A stretch of DNA of 15,665 nucleotides from an uncultured bacterium (GTDB lineage Bacteria; Cloacimonadota; Cloacimonadia; Cloacimonadales; Cloacimonadaceae): contig CALGPA010000021.1 of NCBI GenBank assembly GCA_937960795.1, forward strand, positions 1 to 15,665, given 5' to 3'. The notes under the pieces are model-generated. The model had not been told where the DNA came from. It worked only from the letters and a program-made list of their open reading frames with translations, and made no database searches. Position numbers and translations under genes: made by a program. Positions within the stretch are counted from its first letter, which is position 1. Each line of letters opens with the position of its first letter. Of this stretch, positions 7,673-14,657 are shown in pieces.

Positions 7673-9051
7673 CAGGGTCTTCCCAGAACAAAGAAAAGGC
7701 GATAGTGACGGTGGTCAAGTCCACTGAGTTTTTTAGGATAGAAATTTGTCTTACTATCGGTGCTGTGAATCGCCAAGAGCCTTAGCGGGCTTGCTTCGAT
7801 GACCCTGGTCAATTCTTCAACTAGATAGACTCTTTGTTGATGCTCTTCTGTGTGCAAGCTATATGCAGCCCCTTGCACTTTAAAGAGATAGAGCTGGGAG
7901 ATTTGCCGTCTTTGCCCCGGCTCATAATAGGCCTTGTGGATCAGGTGCGCATCCTTCTCTTGCTGATGATTGACCAGTTCGCTGAAGTTTTCCATGCTAT
8001 TGAGCAGTGTCGATATATCAAAGATAAAGATCCCTTGGGGCGACAAGGCTTTCTCAATCTCGAGAAGGCATTGGCTGAGTTCGGACAGATTCTTAAGATA
8101 GTTTATGCTATCAAAAAGACAGATGATCAGGTCATAGTCTCTTCCCGGGATGGGATCAGTCAGCGATGCTTGGTAGAGATGGGGGCTATGGCGCTTGCTG
8201 TCAGCATTGACGAGCATCTGGGCGGAAAGATCGCATGCATCGACCTCATATCCTGCCTGCACAAAGCGAGCCGAGACATTTGCTGTGCCACACGCCAGCT
8301 CCAGGATCCGCGTAAGCTTTGTCTTGGAATATATGCGATGCCAAAGCATAATCCGCTCATACCACAGATGATAATCCACATGTGCCATATAAGAATCATA
8401 GCGATCGGCAAAGAAGCCATAGGAGCCACTGCCATCAATGAGACACTTTCTCGCTTCTGCATAGGGAATCATGCTGGGATCCATCCAGCTTTGGCAGAGC
8501 TCTTCTGCCAGATGCACTGCAGCTCGTAAGTTAGCGGGATCGTCATCAAAATATTCCCCACCCAGACAGAGCTTGATGCTCTTCTCTCCCAAGATAAAGT
8601 GCAAAAAACCTTCAGGATTGGAGCTGATGATACAAGAAGCCACTTCAGGCAGAGAGCTCACAAGGATCTTCAGAGGAACTTTCTGCCGATAGAAGGTGGT
8701 CAAGAGTTCAATCTCTCGATGCTTGTAGTCGCTTAAAAATCCCTGCGCATAAGAGTCGCTCTTGAGCACATAGAGCAGATGACTTTTCAGAATCTCTTCC
8801 AGATTGGCTTTGATGGATCCCGATCTCGGTGGGAGATACAAGATCCCAAAGCCCGTGCACACGTGTAGTATAGGCTCATTTTGAGCGCTCTTTTCCGCCA
8901 TCTGAAAGTGCTGCAGCGCAATCAGCTCATTTTGATCTTGCAGCGACGAAGCGCCATCCGCGAAGATCCGCAGGTCGGTATCAGGCTGGAGTGGATGATA
9001 TCTGAGCGCTTGCCGAGCTTGGTCATCTCTGAGATACAGAGCAAGCTTCAT
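7672..9051 (-). CDS. Class I SAM-dependent methyltransferase with an unrecognised N-terminal domain
   Basis: The 459-residue protein has two parts. Residues about 205-459 form a class I methyltransferase: FADRYDSYMAHVDYHLWY, motif I ELACGTANVS (251-260), an acidic strand end VDACDLSAQML (about 270-280), motif IV-like DYDLIICLFDSINYL (305-319), and IFIFDIS (341-347). This fits the small-molecule methyltransferase group with a YD.YM lead. Residues 1-200 (MKLALYLRDDQARQALRYHP onward) match nothing I recognise. They contain hydrophobic strands such as ILHVCTGFGILYL and LHFILGEKSIKLCLGG, possibly a second alpha/beta domain. The start ATG overlaps the pyrE stop (ATGA) and its stop overlaps the rnhB start. 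The substrate cannot be inferred. Confidence 0.82.
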   Translation of the reverse strand: MKLALYLRDDQARQALRYHPLQPDTDLRIFADGASSLQDQNELIALQHFQMAEKSAQNEPILHVCTGFGILYLPPRSGSIKANLEEILKSHLLYVLKSDSYAQGFLSDYKHREIELLTTFYRQKVPLKILVSSLPEVASCIISSNPEGFLHFILGEKSIKLCLGGEYFDDDPANLRAAVHLAEELCQSWMDPSMIPYAEARKCLIDGSGSYGFFADRYDSYMAHVDYHLWYERIMLWHRIYSKTKLTRILELACGTANVSARFVQAGYEVDACDLSAQMLVNADSKRHSPHLYQASLTDPIPGRDYDLIICLFDSINYLKNLSELSQCLLEIEKALSPQGIFIFDISTLLNSMENFSELVNHQQEKDAHLIHKAYYEPGQRRQISQLYLFKVQGAAYSLHTEEHQQRVYLVEELTRVIEASPLRLLAIHSTDSKTNFYPKKLSGLDHRHYRLFFVLGRP

Positions 9052-9839
9052 GACTTCTTGTCGCTACTCCCCGGCTTGGTGAGCGGTGTATCCAATTTGC
9101 AAAGATCGCATTGCTCCGGACTCCACAGCGGCAGATCAAGCGTTAGTAAGCTTTCCACAGGAACTCCAAAATCAGCATTTCCTGAGCTCCGATCCACCAA
9201 AAGACCGACCGCGACAACTTCTATGCCCCGATCCACTGCGCATTTGATCACTTCTTTGACGCTAGATCCCGTGGAGACGATGTCTTCGATGATGATGGCT
9301 TTGCGTGTCTGAGAAAGGTCAAAACCACTGCGAAAGACCATCTCGCCATCTTTTCTTTGGGTGAAGACAAAATCTTTGCTCAGCGCTCTGGCAACTTCGA
9401 AGGCAAGGACGATCGCGCCATAGGCAGGACCGATCACGACATCGAAATTATAGTCTTGCAGTCTTTTTGCCAGTCTTTTGCATAGAGTGTGAGTAGCTTC
9501 AGGATTCTGCAAAACGCGGATCTTTTCGATGTATTGATTGCTGTGATTTCCGCTGGTAAGCAGGAAATGCCCTTCCATTAGAGCTTGTTCCTTAAGTAGG
9601 ATCTGTCTCGTCAAGTATGCGTCATCGAGATTTTCCAAGAGCTCTCTTGCTTCTTCTTCCACATCGGATAAGACCTGCAGTTCTATCATATACATATCCC
9701 CTGCCATGGATGGATACATGCTCAGGATTCTCTCATTTTGAAGAAACACTTCATATCCTGTATCCGCAAGATATGCCTTTGCCATCTCTGCTTCAAAGAT
9801 ATCGGTATAGCTGGCTATGGTGACAATGTCTTTTTTCAT
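9048..9839 (-). CDS. pyrE: DUF2007-orotate phosphoribosyltransferase fusion
   Basis: The enzyme joins orotate to PRPP to make orotidine 5'-phosphate in pyrimidine synthesis. Residues about 75-258 of 263 are a full OPRT: LMEGHFLLTSGNHSNQYIEK (88-106), VVIGPAYGAIVLA, and the PRPP loop AIIIEDIVSTGSS (181-193). The tail CDLCKLDTPLTKPGS (244-258) resembles the CxxC tail of many bacterial PyrE proteins. Residues 1-72 are extra and fit DUF2007 (IVTIASYTDIFEAEMAKAYL, then the Glu/Ala-rich helix VEEEARELLENL), a small domain called putative signal-transducing. I chose ATG 9839 because AAAAGGAG lies 6 bp upstream. An in-frame TTG at 9875 falls in the terminator hairpin. The gene lies behind that terminator, which may be an attenuator. 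It overlaps the methyltransferase start by ATGA. Confidence 0.9.
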   Translation of the reverse strand: MKKDIVTIASYTDIFEAEMAKAYLADTGYEVFLQNERILSMYPSMAGDMYMIELQVLSDVEEEARELLENLDDAYLTRQILLKEQALMEGHFLLTSGNHSNQYIEKIRVLQNPEATHTLCKRLAKRLQDYNFDVVIGPAYGAIVLAFEVARALSKDFVFTQRKDGEMVFRSGFDLSQTRKAIIIEDIVSTGSSVKEVIKCAVDRGIEVVAVGLLVDRSSGNADFGVPVESLLTLDLPLWSPEQCDLCKLDTPLTKPGSSDKKS

Positions 9840-9855
9840 GCTCTGCTCCTTTTCC

Positions 9856-9883
9856 AAAAAAAGGGGCGGTTGCAACCACCCCT
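9856..9883 (-). terminator. Rho-independent terminator, possible pyrE attenuator
   Basis: Read on the minus strand, a GC-rich hairpin (9883-9862) is formed by AGGGG-GGTT against AACC-CCCCT with one mismatch, and is followed by seven U residues (9862-9856). It starts 19 nt after the stop of the oxidoreductase gamma gene and ends 16 nt before the pyrE ATG. It would end the oxidoreductase transcript. No promoter fits between it and pyrE, so pyrE expression must depend on read-through or on a promoter further upstream. Confidence 0.85.
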
Positions 9884-9902
9884 ATCGTTTAGGATATTGA
9901 TC

Positions 9903-10445
9903 TCAGCCTTTGCCGATCTCAATTCCACGCTTGATAGCTTTGAGGTTGAGCTCCAGAAGCTCGGGATTCTTTGCCTTCATAAAGCTGGTCAGATCTTCTT
10001 CCATGGTCTCATACCTGATCAGATCGGTCTTCCCTATGATGATGCCGATTGCCAGCATATTGAGCACCATGGTGTTGCCGATCTCAAGAGCAATATCGCT
10101 CATGGGCGAAGCAATCTTGATGATATCATCGCGTTTGCAGCCATGAGGACACATGTTGGTATTGTAGATGAGGATTCCGCCGGGGCGGATGGAAGGAGCA
10201 AATTTGTCTATGGAAGGCTGATTGAGCGCTACCAAGACATCGGGGAAACTGACTATCGGGGACGCGATGGGTTCTTCTGAGACCACGGTGGAGACATTTG
10301 CCGTGCCGCCACGCATCTCAGGACCATAGGATGGAAGCCACGATACGTTTTTGCCTTCAGACATTCCTGCCTTAGCGATGAATTTGCCAATGGTGAGAAC
10401 GCCTTGTCCGCCGAATCCTGCACAGATCAATTCAGTAGTCATCAT
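9903..10445 (-). CDS. korC: 2-oxoacid:ferredoxin oxidoreductase, gamma subunit
   Basis: This is the gamma domain subunit of a CoA- and thiamine-dependent 2-oxoacid:ferredoxin oxidoreductase (KorC/VorC type). The 180-residue protein begins with ELICAGFGGQGVLTIGKFIA, the family's GFGGQG loop. It continues with SYGPEMRGGTANV (the YGPE.RGG motif) and VALNQPS, and ends in an alpha-helical tail. Length is normal. The start is ambiguous: ATG 10445 overlaps the beta-subunit stop as ATGA but is 4 bp from GGAG, whereas ATG 10442 is 7 bp from it. Either gives the same protein bar one Met. It is the last subunit gene of the four, followed by a terminator. Confidence 0.92.
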   Translation of the reverse strand: MMTTELICAGFGGQGVLTIGKFIAKAGMSEGKNVSWLPSYGPEMRGGTANVSTVVSEEPIASPIVSFPDVLVALNQPSIDKFAPSIRPGGILIYNTNMCPHGCKRDDIIKIASPMSDIALEIGNTMVLNMLAIGIIIGKTDLIRYETMEEDLTSFMKAKNPELLELNLKAIKRGIEIGKG

Positions 10446-11185
10446 TCCGCTCCTTTGTCTCTAAAGCAGCCCGTTTTAAAGAAGGGAAGCATATGTTCTT
10501 TTGCCCAATCGCGGGATTTGAGAGGATCCAAGCCCCAGTTTGTCGGGCAAGTGGAGATGAATTCCACAAAGGTAAATCCACGACCTTCTTTGTTATACTG
10601 AATCGCCTTGGACACAGCTTTCTTGGCCTTCATGATATCCGCAGGAGTCAAAAGAGATACACGCTCGATATAATATGGCGAGATCAATGTATCCAAGAGC
10701 TCACACACGCGAATGGGATGGCCGATATCGGCTGTATCACGTCCATAGGGGCTTGTGGTGGTCTTCATATCTGGCAGAGTAGTGGGCGCCATCTGACCAC
10801 CGGTCATGCCATAAATGGCATTGTTAACAAAGAATACCGACATCTGCTCGCCACGATTGGCAGCATGCACGATCTCTGCGGTGCCGATGGCAGCGAGATC
10901 TCCGTCACCTTGATAGGTAAAGACATGCATGTCTGGTCTGGCGCGTTTCATGCCGGTCGCCACTGCAGGAGCGCGTCCGTGAGCAGCTTGAGCCATGTCG
11001 AAATTGAAGAATTTGTAGGCAAAGACTGAGCAGCCAACCGGTGCTACACCGGTCATTTTGTTGATCAATCCCTGTTCGTCCACAGCTTCTGCGATCAGGC
11101 GATGTGCCACACCATGCAGACAGCCGGGGCAATAGGTGAAGGGTATTTGAGTGAGAGACTCTGGTCTATATGCTATTTTTTCCAC
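10442..11185 (-). CDS. korB: 2-oxoacid:ferredoxin oxidoreductase, beta (thiamine diphosphate) subunit
   Basis: The beta subunit binds thiamine diphosphate and, in this family, a proximal [4Fe-4S] cluster. The 247-residue protein shows the TPP/Mg motif GDGDLAAIG (93-101) followed by NN (121-122) and YGMTGGQ. Four cysteines, C19 and C22 (CPGC), C52 (VGC) and C213 (STCPTNWG), match the spacing of cluster ligands known from archaeal oxidoreductases. Translation starts at GTG 11185, supported by AAGGAG 6 bp upstream and a start 10 bp after the alpha-subunit stop. The overlap with the gamma gene implies coupled synthesis. The substrate (2-oxoglutarate, branched-chain 2-oxoacid or other) is not fixed by what I can see. 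Confidence 0.93.
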   Translation of the reverse strand: MEKIAYRPESLTQIPFTYCPGCLHGVAHRLIAEAVDEQGLINKMTGVAPVGCSVFAYKFFNFDMAQAAHGRAPAVATGMKRARPDMHVFTYQGDGDLAAIGTAEIVHAANRGEQMSVFFVNNAIYGMTGGQMAPTTLPDMKTTTSPYGRDTADIGHPIRVCELLDTLISPYYIERVSLLTPADIMKAKKAVSKAIQYNKEGRGFTFVEFISTCPTNWGLDPLKSRDWAKEHMLPFFKTGCFRDKGAE

Positions 11186-11195
11186 GTTCTACTCC

Positions 11196-12275
11196 TTAAA
11201 AACAAGCTTCGAGCTTTTCTTTGATTTCCGCGGGAGTAAAGACTACTCCGCCTACTTTGCCCCAGAATTCGACAGGGACTTTTCCGGCTACGGCTATCTT
11301 GACATCGTCCAGCATCTGACCGGTATTCAGCTCAAAGACATATACTTTTTTGACATTTGGACCGATGGCTTCGGCGATGGCTTCATAGGGATAAGGCCAT
11401 ACGTTGATCGGGCGAATCATGCCAACGCTCTTGCCGTCTTTTTTTAGCTCGTTGATGGCAGACTTGACGATGCGGGAAGCAGTTCCCCATGCTACGCAAA
11501 GCACTTCATTGTCATCCGAGACATCATAGCTTTCATAGCTGATCTCATTTTTCTCAATCTCAGCATACTTTTTGTAGAGATTGTTCACATGCTGTTCCAA
11601 AACCACAGGATCTATCTCGAGGGAATTGATCTCGTGATGGTGCTTTTTGTCGCCGTCTTCATTGGGGCGAATGCACCAGGAATCGTGCTGCTTGGGCATT
11701 TCTTCGATCTCAGCATCAGTGAGGGCTTCCTTAAATTCCACCGGCTCCATCATCTGCCCGAGCATGCCGTCTGCCAATATCATGACAGGATTGCGATATT
11801 TGTCCGCAAGATCAAAAGCATCTGACGCCATGTCGGCAAATTCTTGAACAGAAGCAGGAGCCATGACGATGAGACGATAGTCTCCATGGCCTCCGCCTTT
11901 GGTAGCTTGATAATAGTCCCCTTGGGCAGGCTGGATATCACCCAAGCCGGGACCGCCACGCTGGACGTTTACGATCACTGCCGGCAATTGAGCTCCGGCA
12001 ATATAGGAGATTCCTTCCATCTTCAAGGAGATGCCGGGAGAAGAAGATGAGGTCATCACTCTTTTCCCACAACCGGCTGCTCCATAGACCATATTGATGG
12101 CAGAGACTTCACTTTCTGCCTGCAAAAAGGTGCCATTTACCTTGGGCATCATACGTGCCATATATTCGATCAATTCGCTTTGAGGAGTGATGGGATAGGC
12201 AAAATACAATCTGCAACCACTGCGAATCGCAGCTTCTGCCACAGCTTCATTTCCTTTCATCAATATCTTCGCCAT
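11196..12275 (-). CDS. korA: 2-oxoacid:ferredoxin oxidoreductase, alpha subunit (VorB/KorA type)
   Basis: The alpha subunit forms the active site with the beta subunit and helps bind CoA. The 359-residue protein opens MAKILMKGNEAVAEAAIRSG, followed by YPITPQSE (27-34), QAESEVSAINMVYGAA, the run RVMTSSSSPGISLK, GGPGLGDIQPAQGDY, GGHGDYRLIVMAP, and DLADKYRNPVMIL. The C-terminal domain (CVAWGTASRIVKSA, VGMIRPINVWPYP) is complete. These blocks resemble proteins usually annotated as VorB, the 3-methyl-2-oxobutanoate:ferredoxin oxidoreductase subunit, but homologues are also labelled KorA. ATG 12275 is chosen because GAGG lies 5 bp upstream. An in-frame TTG at 12293 would extend into the ferredoxin gene. 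It starts 7 bp after that gene's stop. Confidence 0.93.
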   Translation of the reverse strand: MAKILMKGNEAVAEAAIRSGCRLYFAYPITPQSELIEYMARMMPKVNGTFLQAESEVSAINMVYGAAGCGKRVMTSSSSPGISLKMEGISYIAGAQLPAVIVNVQRGGPGLGDIQPAQGDYYQATKGGGHGDYRLIVMAPASVQEFADMASDAFDLADKYRNPVMILADGMLGQMMEPVEFKEALTDAEIEEMPKQHDSWCIRPNEDGDKKHHHEINSLEIDPVVLEQHVNNLYKKYAEIEKNEISYESYDVSDDNEVLCVAWGTASRIVKSAINELKKDGKSVGMIRPINVWPYPYEAIAEAIGPNVKKVYVFELNTGQMLDDVKIAVAGKVPVEFWGKVGGVVFTPAEIKEKLEACF

Positions 12276-12282
12276 TATTACC

Positions 12283-12486
12283 TCACTTCTCAACCGTTAT
12301 TGCCACATCCGGGCAGGTTACATAGCACATCTTGCATGCGATGCACTTTTCTTGCTCAAAACATTCCGCATAGTGATAGCCTTTGGCATTGATCTTCTCC
12401 GAAAAACGAATGATCTTCTTCGGGCAAGCTGCAATGCATAAGCCACAGCCTTTGCAGTAGTTTGGGTCAACCGTCATTCTTGGCAT
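12283..12486 (-). CDS. korD: 2-oxoacid:ferredoxin oxidoreductase, delta (2x[4Fe-4S] ferredoxin) subunit
   Basis: This small iron-sulfur subunit passes electrons from the oxidoreductase core to free ferredoxin. The 67-residue protein carries two full cluster motifs: C11, C14, C17, C21 (YCKGCGLCIAACP) and C48, C51, C54, C58 (KCIACKMCYVTCP). ATG 12486 is chosen because AAGGAG lies 7 bp upstream. The open frame extends further upstream but has no site for initiation there. It is the first gene of the four-subunit operon in the order delta, alpha, beta, gamma, which is common in anaerobes. Confidence 0.92.
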   Translation of the reverse strand: MPRMTVDPNYCKGCGLCIAACPKKIIRFSEKINAKGYHYAECFEQEKCIACKMCYVTCPDVAITVEK

Positions 12487-12521
12487 GGTTGTACTCCTTA
12501 AGTGTATTTTTCTCTGTAGTG

Positions 12522-12551
12522 ATATCAGCTTAAGATCGACTATTCTGTCAA
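12522..12551 (-). promoter_or_regulatory. Candidate promoter of the oxidoreductase operon
   Basis: On the minus strand a perfect TTGACA (12551-12546) is followed by TGATAT (12527-12522) with an 18-bp spacer, a weak -10 match (3/6). The position, 36 bp before the ferredoxin-subunit ATG, is right for the first gene of the operon. Confidence 0.4.
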
Positions 12552-12665
12552 CCACTTTTGTGCTGTTCTCGCATTTTTAGCGTAGCCTGCCCCGTCACAT
12601 ATTGCTCTTCGCCATGATGCCGATGCTCTCAGACGCCCCGCAGCCTGCATCTTACGAAAAAGGAT

Positions 12666-12694
12666 TTGACACACAGCTTGTCATCCAAAAGCAT
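12666..12694 (+). promoter_or_regulatory. Possible ettA promoter
   Basis: A perfect TTGACA (12666-12671) is followed by AAGCAT (12689-12694) at 17 bp, a poor -10 box. The TGACA also forms an imperfect dyad with TGTCA at 12679-12683. It lies 48 bp before the ettA start. The -35 is convincing by itself, but the full promoter is not. Confidence 0.25.
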
Positions 12695-12742
12695 GACTTT
12701 GTCTCTTCGAAGATACAAATACACAACACAAAAGGAAGAATC

Positions 12743-14422
12743 ATGGAAGAAAATAAAGTCATATATTCGATGGCAGGAGTCGGCAAAGTAGTGGACGGCA
12801 ACAAACACATCCTCAAGGATATCTATCTGGGCTATTACTACGGCGCCAAGATCGGTGTCGTGGGCCTCAATGGATCCGGCAAGAGCACACTACTGAAGAT
12901 CATGGCAGGGTTGGATGACGACTATCTGGGTGAAGTGGCAATGTCCAAAGGCTACAGCATCGGCTATCTTGAACAGGATCCACAGCTCGATCCCGATGCC
13001 ACCGTGATGTCAGTGGTGGAAGAAGCAGCAGCCGAGACCATCGCTCTCCTTTCTCGATTTGACGAGATCAATATGAAGTTTGCCGAGCCTATGTCTGATG
13101 AAGAGATGGACGCTCTGCTCATCGAACAAGGCAAGGTGCAAGATGCCCTTGATGCTGCCAATGCCTGGGATCTCCAGAGCCGGCTTGAACTGGCCATGGA
13201 TGCCCTGCGCTGCCCTCCCGGAGATATGCTGATTAAGCAGATATCAGGCGGAGAACGCCGCCGTGTAGCGCTCACCAGACTACTGCTCCAAAAGCCGGAT
13301 ATTCTGCTCTTGGATGAGCCCACAAACCACCTGGACGCCGAGACCATTCTTTGGTTGGAGCATCATCTTCACGCCTACAAAGGCACTGTCATCGCCATCA
13401 CTCACGATCGCTATTTCCTGGATAACGTTGCGGGCTGGATCCTGGAGCTGGATCGCGGTGAAGGGATCCCATACCAAGGAAACTACTCATCTTGGCTGGA
13501 ACAAAAGCAGATCCGCCTAGCCCAGGAGCAGCGTGGTGAGAAAAAACGCCAAAAAGCCTTGGCTGATGAGCTGGAATGGATCCGCAGCAGCCCCAAGGCA
13601 CGGCAAGCAAAGAGTAAAGCACGCATCAGGGAATTTGAACAACTCTCCGAGAAAAGCTATAATCAAGAAAATACCACAGATCAGATCGTTATCTTCCCCG
13701 GGCCCAAGCTGGGAAACAGCGTGATACAGGTGCAGGGACTCAGCAAAGCCTATGGCGAAAAGCTGCTTTTTGAGGATCTGGATTTTAATCTTCCCCCGGG
13801 AGGAATCGTAGGCATCATCGGTCCCAATGGTGCCGGCAAGACCACTCTCTTTGACATGATCGTCGAAAAGATCCGCCCCGATAGCGGCACGATCAATATG
13901 GGCGAGACCGTCAAGCTCTCATATGTAGATCAAAGCCGCATGATGGATAGCGACAAGACTCTCCTTCAGCTAATCGGCGATGGACGCGACGTTCTGAAGA
14001 TCGGCAACAGGGAGATGAACACTCGCGAGTATATCAGCAAGTTCAATTTCTCCAGCAAAGAACACATCAAGCCCATCAATATCCTCAGCGGCGGAGAAAA
14101 GAACCGCGCATATCTAGCCCTATCCCTGCAAGCAGGCGGCAATGTTCTGCTCTTGGACGAACCCACCAATGATCTTGATGTTTACACCATCCACGCTCTG
14201 GAAGAAGCCCTTCTGAGTTTTGCCGGATGCGTAGTGGTGATTAGCCATGATAGATACTTCCTGGATCGCATCTGCACCCATATCCTTGCCTTTGAGGGTG
14301 AGAGCCAAGTCAAGTGGTTTGAAGGAAACTTCAGTGACTATGAAGAGAACAAACTCATGAGATTGGGAGAGAAAGCACTGATTCCCAAGCGGATTACGTA
14401 TCGCAAGCTCAGCCGAGTCTAA
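12743..14422 (+). CDS. ettA: ABC-F protein EttA, energy-dependent translational throttle
   Basis: EttA is a soluble ABC-F ATPase that binds the ribosomal E site and gates the first elongation step according to ATP/ADP. The 559-residue protein (E. coli EttA is 555) has two nucleotide-binding domains. The first has Walker A GLNGSGKST (41-49), signature ISGGE (167-171) and Walker B with catalytic Glu192 in LLLDEPTNHLD. The second has Walker A GPNGAGKTT (360-368), signature LSGGE (448-452) and Glu473 in LLLDEPTND. Between them lies the charged linker (about 255-310) typical of ABC-F proteins. There are no membrane segments. MEENKVIYSMAGVGKVV matches the EttA N terminus. ATG 12743 is chosen because AAAGGAAG lies just upstream. 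The open frame runs back to 12602, but that part has no family similarity. It diverges from the oxidoreductase operon. Confidence 0.95.
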   Translation: MEENKVIYSMAGVGKVVDGNKHILKDIYLGYYYGAKIGVVGLNGSGKSTLLKIMAGLDDDYLGEVAMSKGYSIGYLEQDPQLDPDATVMSVVEEAAAETIALLSRFDEINMKFAEPMSDEEMDALLIEQGKVQDALDAANAWDLQSRLELAMDALRCPPGDMLIKQISGGERRRVALTRLLLQKPDILLLDEPTNHLDAETILWLEHHLHAYKGTVIAITHDRYFLDNVAGWILELDRGEGIPYQGNYSSWLEQKQIRLAQEQRGEKKRQKALADELEWIRSSPKARQAKSKARIREFEQLSEKSYNQENTTDQIVIFPGPKLGNSVIQVQGLSKAYGEKLLFEDLDFNLPPGGIVGIIGPNGAGKTTLFDMIVEKIRPDSGTINMGETVKLSYVDQSRMMDSDKTLLQLIGDGRDVLKIGNREMNTREYISKFNFSSKEHIKPINILSGGEKNRAYLALSLQAGGNVLLLDEPTNDLDVYTIHALEEALLSFAGCVVVISHDRYFLDRICTHILAFEGESQVKWFEGNFSDYEENKLMRLGEKALIPKRITYRKLSRV

Positions 14423-14657
14423 GATAGCGGGACAGATGCCCATGAGCATGAGGCAGGCACGATAGCTGCGAGATGATTGGGCACATATTCCTTTAATTAT
14501 GGCAATTATTGCCCTTGGTTTACAGCTTTTGGGCGAATGTGCCTAAGTCCTTATCTTCCCATCCCTTGCTCACTATAGCGGTGAGCGAGCGGTGAGAGAG
14601 GCATCAGAAAGCCTGCAAAATAGAGCCTTAGCGTGGTTTTCTTGGCTAGTGGCGAGC
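14423..14657. other. Noncoding gap between converging genes, with two dyads
   Basis: This 235-bp stretch separates the 3' ends of ettA (plus) and the membrane-protein gene (minus). I see no gene in it. Two dyads stand out. GGCACAT (14480-14486) pairs with ATGTGCC (14537-14543) and encloses GGCAA-TTA-TTGCC (14501-14513). GCTCAC (14568-14573) pairs with GTGAGC (14581-14586). Neither is followed by a U-tract on either strand, so they are not classic intrinsic terminators. Confidence 0.5.
14480..14543. repeat. Nested inverted repeat, possible RNA structure
   Basis: Outer arms GGCACAT and ATGTGCC (7 bp, 50-nt interior) enclose a hairpin with a perfect 5-bp stem GGCAA/TTGCC and a 3-nt loop. In RNA this would make a stem with an inner hairpin. 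It lies 57 bp after the ettA stop and might stabilise or end that transcript. Confidence 0.35.

Noticed and set aside
7834..8529. Plus-strand open frame of 231 codons opposite the methyltransferase
   Set aside because: It is antisense to the methyltransferase motifs, resembles no family and lacks initiation signals.
9738..10280. Plus-strand open frame spanning the pyrE and gamma-subunit genes
   Set aside because: It crosses two well-supported minus-strand genes and the terminator, so it is a chance frame.
12602..12742. N-terminal extension of EttA by 47 residues
   Set aside because: The extension has no similarity to EttA, while the ATG at 12743 has a good ribosome binding site and matches the family N terminus.
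14568..14586. Hairpin GCTCAC/GTGAGC as a terminator for the membrane-protein gene
   Set aside because: The stem is short and not followed by U residues in the minus-strand RNA, and it lies over 70 bp past the stop.
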